A stretch of 44,142 nt of DNA from Alphaproteobacteria bacterium (GTDB lineage: Bacteria > Pseudomonadota > Alphaproteobacteria > SHVW01). The notes beneath the pieces were generated by a model that was not told the origin of the DNA, did not search any database, and saw only the letters and a program-made list of their open reading frames with translations. Each line of letters opens with the position of its first letter. Position 1 is the stretch's first letter. The DNA is taken from contig VGDO01000021.1 of assembly GCA_016869645.1 (NCBI GenBank), forward strand, positions 1 to 44,142. The letters run 5' to 3'. The position numbers were made by a program, and so were the translations under genes. Shown here one piece after another: positions 40,687 through 44,142 of this stretch.

Positions 40687-41403
40687 CTAGGCAGCTTCGG
40701 CCGGCAGGGCCGGCCATTTGAGCTTCAAATGATCTTCCACCAAGGCCCGCGCGCGCTCAAGGAAATCGGCGCGCATCTCTTCGTTCTTGCGCTGCTTGAT
40801 CGACCAGTGGCGGAACCGCTCGTTGTTGCGCGAGCCTGACTTTCCGAAGAAAGCGGGCAACAGGGGCAGGTAGCGGTCGATCGCATCCTGCACCTGGCGG
40901 CGCCCATCCGCGGTCCGGCACAGCTCGGTGCACAGGTCCTTGCCGAACTGCGCGTGGAAGCGCTCCTCCGGCATGGTCATGCGCGCGAGATTGCGCAGCG
41001 GGTGGAAGGAGCAATGCAGCAGGTCCTCGACCTGCAGGATCTCCGCCAGATCGGCCAGCAGCTTGATGACGCAGAACTCCGGCCAGGTCTTGAGCGGGAA
41101 GGCGAAGATCGAAAGCGGCTTCTTGCTCGAGGGTGTCATCGCCTCCTCGGGAATCCCCATGTCGACGCCGAGTTCCTTGAAGCGGACATGGTGACCGTAT
41201 TCCTCCATGGCAACCCGGCAGGTCAGCCACTTGGTATAGGGTGTGGGCGCCAGAGCGATGGCCGGCTCGTCGAATACCTGGGCGCCGTAGAGCTCGTTGA
41301 CGGCGTGGCTGACCACGATCTTGCGCAACAGCTCCTGAAATTCCGGGTCCTGGTTCTTGAGCTCGGCAGAGGTCTTGACCTGGGGCCTGGATTTTTCGGA
41401 CAT
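40687..41403 (-). CDS. PaaA/PaaC-like diiron oxygenase subunit
   Basis: This 238-residue helical protein resembles the phenylacetyl-CoA epoxidase catalytic family (PF05138). Two ExxH iron motifs are visible: Glu68-x-x-His71 in EEYGHH and Glu147-x-x-His150 in EERFH. Glu37 and an acidic residue around 118-127 are likely further ligands. Only one such subunit is encoded here, whereas PaaA is about 310 residues and works with PaaC, PaaB and PaaD. The neighbouring ferredoxin-reductase could deliver electrons. Substrate unknown; an aromatic acid or its CoA ester is suggested by neighbours (inference). Confidence 0.8.
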   Translation of the reverse strand: MSEKSRPQVKTSAELKNQDPEFQELLRKIVVSHAVNELYGAQVFDEPAIALAPTPYTKWLTCRVAMEEYGHHVRFKELGVDMGIPEEAMTPSSKKPLSIFAFPLKTWPEFCVIKLLADLAEILQVEDLLHCSFHPLRNLARMTMPEERFHAQFGKDLCTELCRTADGRRQVQDAIDRYLPLLPAFFGKSGSRNNERFRHWSIKQRKNEEMRADFLERARALVEDHLKLKWPALPAEAA

Positions 41404-41415
41404 GGATCGGGTTCC

Positions 41416-42357
41416 TCAGAGAACAGGTTCGCTATTGAACGATTCGAGATCGGTGAGCGCGTCGGTGAAGCTGCCCGCCAGCTCGGATTGGATGGCGTCG
41501 GCCAGCATCTCCTCGCCATTGGGCGCCACCAGCTTCGCCACCGGCCGGGGCTGCGAAAATAGGAAGATCTCGCGGCCGCGCACGCCGAACAGCTGTCCCG
41601 TCACGTTCTGCGCGCGCGATCCGCACAGATAGCCGACGAGACGCGCCACATGGGACGGCGCGGCCTTGAGCGCGCGCTCCTTGTAGGTTACCTGCGCCGG
41701 ATTGGCCGGCTGGATCGTGTCGGTCACGCGTGTCGCGGCGAAGGGAGCGACCGCGTTGCAGGTGACGCGCGAGCGCGCCATGTCGAGGGCGACCACGCGG
41801 GTCAGGCCGAACAGACCGGCCTTGGCGCTCGCATAGGCCGATTGCCCGTAATTGCCGTAGAGGCCGGCGCTCGACACGATATTCACGATGCGACCCCAGC
41901 CATAGGGCTTGCCGCCGCGTTCGGCCTTCGCCTGGTCGCGCAGCACGGGCGTGGCCGCCGCCAGCACGTGGAAGGCACCGGACAGGTTGTTTCGGATGAC
42001 CGCTTCCCAATCGCCCGGATTGGCCTTGAAGATGAAGGCGTCGCGCAGGATCGCCGCATTGTTGACGACGATGTCGAGGCCGCCGAAGCGCTCGAGTGCT
42101 GCGGCGACCGCGGCCGCCGCCGCGGCCGGGCTGGCAATGCTGTCGGAGAAAGCTGCGGCGCGGTCGCCGAGCTTGGCCGCCTGGTCGCGCGCCACGGCCG
42201 GATCGGGTGCCGACCCCGCGATCGACACGCCGCTGTCGGCAATCAGCACCGAGGCGCCGCGGGACCAGAGGTGCTGGACGATGGCCGCGCCAATGCCCCG
42301 GCCCCCGCCCGTCACGAGCGCCACGCGGCCGTCCAGCGCCTTGCCCTGATCGTTCAT
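41416..42357 (-). CDS. Short-chain dehydrogenase, MFE-2-like
   Basis: This 313-residue NAD(P)-dependent short-chain dehydrogenase has the cofactor loop TGGGRGIG (about 16-23), IVVNNAAI, the catalytic Ser in IVNIVSSAGLYG and YASAK (Tyr and Lys). The length and C-terminal segment with NVTGQLFGVRGREIFLFSQP resemble the (3R)-hydroxyacyl-CoA dehydrogenase domain of peroxisomal multifunctional enzyme type 2. It may therefore oxidise a hydroxyacyl-CoA or a dihydrodiol in the pathway. It overlaps the reductase gene by four bases and ends 12 bp before the diiron gene. Confidence 0.88.
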   Translation of the reverse strand: MNDQGKALDGRVALVTGGGRGIGAAIVQHLWSRGASVLIADSGVSIAGSAPDPAVARDQAAKLGDRAAAFSDSIASPAAAAAAVAAALERFGGLDIVVNNAAILRDAFIFKANPGDWEAVIRNNLSGAFHVLAAATPVLRDQAKAERGGKPYGWGRIVNIVSSAGLYGNYGQSAYASAKAGLFGLTRVVALDMARSRVTCNAVAPFAATRVTDTIQPANPAQVTYKERALKAAPSHVARLVGYLCGSRAQNVTGQLFGVRGREIFLFSQPRPVAKLVAPNGEEMLADAIQSELAGSFTDALTDLESFNSEPVL

Positions 42358-43394
42358 GATGCCGCCCTCAGCTTCAGCTTGTCGGCTTCGGTGTAGAAAG
42401 CGTCCGCGTGGATGTCTTCGCGGCGGGCGCCCAACTCGATCGCCGTTGCGGTCATGGCTTCGACCATGACCGGCGGCCCGGCCGTATAGACCTTGCAGCC
42501 ATCGAGGCTCGTCATGTCCGCGGCAACCGCGTCGGTGACCAGGCCCGTCCGACGAGCCGTGGCGCCGCGGGGCTCAGACAGAACGGGCACAAAGTGAAGG
42601 TTGGCATGACGTGCCGCAAGACCGGCCAGATGATCTTCGAGATAGAGGTCACGTTCGCTACGCACGCCAAAATAGAGATGGATCGGCTGCCCGGCACCGC
42701 GGCTCAGGACCGCTTCGACGATCGACTTGATCGGGGCGAGCCCGGAACCGCCGGCCACGGCAATGATCGGCCCGGCATGCAATTCGCGCAAATAGGCCGT
42801 GCCAAACGGCCCTTCAGCGGACACGCTGTCGCCGAGCGACAGGCGATCGAAAGCATAAGCGCTGGCATTGCGTGCCGGATCGGTGCCGTCCAGCCGGCGG
42901 ATATGGAATTCGAGCTCGTCCTCGTCCGGGCGGTTGGCCATGGAGTAGTCGCGTGCCGCCAGGCCATCGAACGTCAGCGCGCAATACTGTCCTGCCGAGA
43001 AGGTGAAAGGGCCGCCGGCCGTGATCGCCAGGCGCAGCCTCACGATGTCGTGGGTGACCGTCGCGCGGCCGATGACCCGGCAGGTCAGCTGGCGCCGCGG
43101 ATGCACCATCATGTCCTCGGTTTCGAGCCAAGCGACTTCGGCATCGTCCCACACGGTCGACCGGCATGCGAGGATCAGCCCCGCCCTGCGCTCGGATTCG
43201 GTCAGGGCGTATTCGGAATACGGCGTCATTTCGACTTCGCCCGACAGCAGCCGCGACTTGCAGGCGCCGCAGTTGCCGGAGCGGCAGCCATGCGGATAGG
43301 GTACGCCTGCTGCGAGAGCCGCCTCAAGAATGGTGGCTCCCGGCTCGACCGCGACCGGCTCGGCCCACTGGCGGATGACGACGCGTGTCGTCAT
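42354..43394 (-). CDS. [2Fe-2S] ferredoxin-FAD/NAD reductase (oxygenase electron-transfer component)
   Basis: This 346-residue reductase has three domains. The N-terminal plant-type ferredoxin has Cys37, Cys42, Cys45 and Cys77 (HGCRSGNCGAC, LACRS). The FAD domain has RDYSMANRP at about 168-176, and the NAD(P)H domain has AVAGGSGLAPIKSI. The Fd-first order is that of NdoR/XylZ-type reductases and not of PaaE, where the ferredoxin is last. It would pass electrons from NAD(P)H to the diiron protein two genes downstream. ATG 43394 has AGGGAAA upstream. It is the first gene of the operon and is divergent from marR. Confidence 0.93.
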   Translation of the reverse strand: MTTRVVIRQWAEPVAVEPGATILEAALAAGVPYPHGCRSGNCGACKSRLLSGEVEMTPYSEYALTESERRAGLILACRSTVWDDAEVAWLETEDMMVHPRRQLTCRVIGRATVTHDIVRLRLAITAGGPFTFSAGQYCALTFDGLAARDYSMANRPDEDELEFHIRRLDGTDPARNASAYAFDRLSLGDSVSAEGPFGTAYLRELHAGPIIAVAGGSGLAPIKSIVEAVLSRGAGQPIHLYFGVRSERDLYLEDHLAGLAARHANLHFVPVLSEPRGATARRTGLVTDAVAADMTSLDGCKVYTAGPPVMVEAMTATAIELGARREDIHADAFYTEADKLKLRAAS

Positions 43395-43430
43395 GTGCCG
43401 TTTCCCTGCTATGTTGGTGATGCGAGGCCA

Positions 43431-43458
43431 ATTTTATTATAATCAGTTGGCCTGTCAA
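43431..43458 (-). promoter_or_regulatory. Promoter of the catabolic operon
   Basis: On the minus strand, a perfect -35 TTGACA (43458-43453) is followed after 16 bp by -10 TAAAAT (43436-43431), about 37 bp upstream of the reductase start. A plus-strand -10 TATAAT at 43438-43443, with TTGGTG at 43414-43419 and 18 bp spacing, could serve marR. The two promoters overlap. Confidence 0.6.
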
Positions 43459-43479
43459 ATTGTTTGCTACGCAAACAAT
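43459..43479. promoter_or_regulatory. Perfect inverted repeat, likely MarR operator
   Basis: ATTGTTTGC (43459-43467) and GCAAACAAT (43471-43479) are perfect inverted repeats with a 3-bp spacer. The size and symmetry are typical of a MarR-dimer site. The repeat abuts the -35 of the reductase promoter and lies just downstream of the candidate marR -10, so binding could repress both directions. Identity of the bound regulator is inferred from adjacency. Confidence 0.65.
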
Positions 43480-43503
43480 AATGGCCGATGGGGGCGCGGG
43501 TTC

Positions 43504-43950
43504 ATGGCGGCGAGACGGGGCAAGATCGGGCTTCAGCACGGCACCTTGGATTCGCTGCTCGGCTACCATTTACGCCGTGCGCAAGTCGCCGCGTTTGCCG
43601 ACTTCGCCCGCACCATGTCCTCGATCGACCTGACACCCGGGCAATTCGGCGTGCTCGTGCTGATCGCAGCCAATGCGGGATTGAGTCAAAGCGCCCTGGG
43701 CACCGCGCTGGGCCTTGACCGCTCGACGGTGGTGGGCGTCATCGACCGGCTCGAGCGGCGCGGGCTGGTTGTGCGCGCGCCGGCGCCCAATGACCGCCGT
43801 TCCTACGCACTGAAATTGACCGACAAGGGCGAAGGGGTGCGCCAGGAGATGGCGCAACGCGTGCGCGGCCACGAACGGCGCATCGCAAGGCGACTGTCGG
43901 GCGCCGAACGCGAACGACTGATCGAGCTCTTGAAGCTGGTCGCCGGCTAG
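43504..43950 (+). CDS. MarR family transcriptional regulator
   Basis: This 148-residue winged-helix regulator has recognition helix region SQSALGTALGLDRSTVVGVIDRLERRGLV at about 61-89. The wing holds APAPNDRRSYALKLTDKG, with the conserved Asp-Arg pair. ATG 43504 is taken as start; the open frame upstream crosses the operator and the divergent promoter. It is probably a repressor of the divergent oxygenase operon, released by an aromatic ligand (inference from family behaviour and position). Confidence 0.9.
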   Translation: MAARRGKIGLQHGTLDSLLGYHLRRAQVAAFADFARTMSSIDLTPGQFGVLVLIAANAGLSQSALGTALGLDRSTVVGVIDRLERRGLVVRAPAPNDRRSYALKLTDKGEGVRQEMAQRVRGHERRIARRLSGAERERLIELLKLVAG

Positions 43951-44046
43951 GCACTAAGCTGAACTTTGCCCGAATTTTGACCAAGCCACTGATGTGACTC
44001 GCGTTTGTCTGCGGGTCCTGACTACCAGGGGAATCGGGTGAAGCAG
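43951..44046. other. Spacer after marR
   Basis: I see no gene, hairpin with a T tract, or repeat in these 96 bases. They separate the marR stop from the stop of a minus-strand coding sequence entering from beyond the window. Confidence 0.4.
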
Positions 44047-44142
44047 TTATGCGGCGATGAGACTGGCGAGGAAGTCGTCGTCCCAGGCTGCGACCTTGCG
44101 CCTGAGGCGTAGCGAATCCTTGCCGGGCGCGGTTCGGATCAG
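44047..44142 (-). CDS. 3' end of an unidentified coding sequence, cut by the window edge
   Basis: The last 31 codons of a minus-strand gene are open up to a TAA at 44047-44049. The visible peptide includes APGKDSLRLRRKVAAWDD and ends in FLASLIAA. Third positions are mostly G/C, as in genuine genes here. The basic, polar tail does not reveal a family; a transposase C-terminus is one possibility, but I cannot support it. Confidence 0.4.
   Translation of the reverse strand: MIRTAPGKDSLRLRRKVAAWDDDFLASLIAA

Noticed and set aside
40687..41403. True PaaA or BoxB
   Set aside because: It is too short, and no PaaB, PaaC, PaaD or BoxC partners are nearby; the Fd-first reductase also differs from PaaE.
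44047..44142. Calling the edge fragment a transposase
   Set aside because: Only 31 residues are visible, with no diagnostic motif and no terminal repeat seen next to it.

Overview
The window is high-GC bacterial chromosome with dense, often overlapping genes (many ATGA/GTGA junctions). The order atpH-atpA-atpG-atpD-atpC without the Fo genes, next to priA, a short transaldolase, a DUF484 gene and xerC, is typical of Alphaproteobacteria. A Rhodospirillales/Hyphomicrobiales-like host is likely, but that is inference from gene order and base composition; no rRNA or tRNA is present to settle it.

Layout. (1) 45-1091: an IS630-type insertion sequence with a frameshifted transposase, inserted just beyond a VOC/glyoxalase-like gene. 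(2) 1217-7074, minus strand: the F1 ATP synthase operon atpHAGDC followed by the VOC gene. (3) 7361-12670: priA (minus), then transaldolase, DUF484, xerC and a DedA membrane protein (plus). (4) 12611-14872: an MFS transporter and an EamA transporter, divergent. (5) 14896-17780: a Nudix hydrolase and the peroxide-defence genes ahpC and ahpD, divergent from an OxyR-type regulator that keeps both redox cysteines. (6) 17770-19978: a small unknown protein, pgk and an orphan receiver-domain protein.

(7) 20033-32876, minus strand: eleven tightly packed genes that look like one transcription unit. From the promoter end these are four glycosyltransferase-like genes interleaved with a histidine phosphatase, a deacetylase-like protein and a small PH-like membrane protein, followed by a complete Opp/Dpp-type ABC importer (fused ATPase, binding protein, two permeases). 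(8) 33099-36738, plus strand and divergent from (7): a very unusual 880-residue ABC exporter-like protein with an expanded, degenerate nucleotide-binding domain, then a cyclic-nucleotide-binding-domain protein and a small methyltransferase. Regions 7 and 8 share a 222-bp intergenic region. They are the best candidate in the window for an undescribed system, possibly synthesis, trimming and export or recapture of a glycan or glycoconjugate (inference).

(9) 36735-43394, minus strand: an operon controlled by a divergent MarR regulator. It encodes a [2Fe-2S]/FAD reductase, an MFE-2-like short-chain dehydrogenase, a single PaaA/PaaC-like diiron protein, a gentisate 1,2-dioxygenase-like cupin, an unknown protein, exonuclease III and a CoA-binding acyl-CoA synthetase half. 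This suggests aromatic or aromatic-CoA oxygenation and ring cleavage. A perfect 21-bp MarR-type inverted repeat lies in the divergent promoter. (10) 44047-44142: the 3' end of a minus-strand coding sequence that runs off the window.

No tRNA, rRNA or CRISPR array was seen. No stretch above about 300 bp lacks a gene; the largest gaps (7075-7360, 32877-33098, 19352-19567) are described as regulatory regions.
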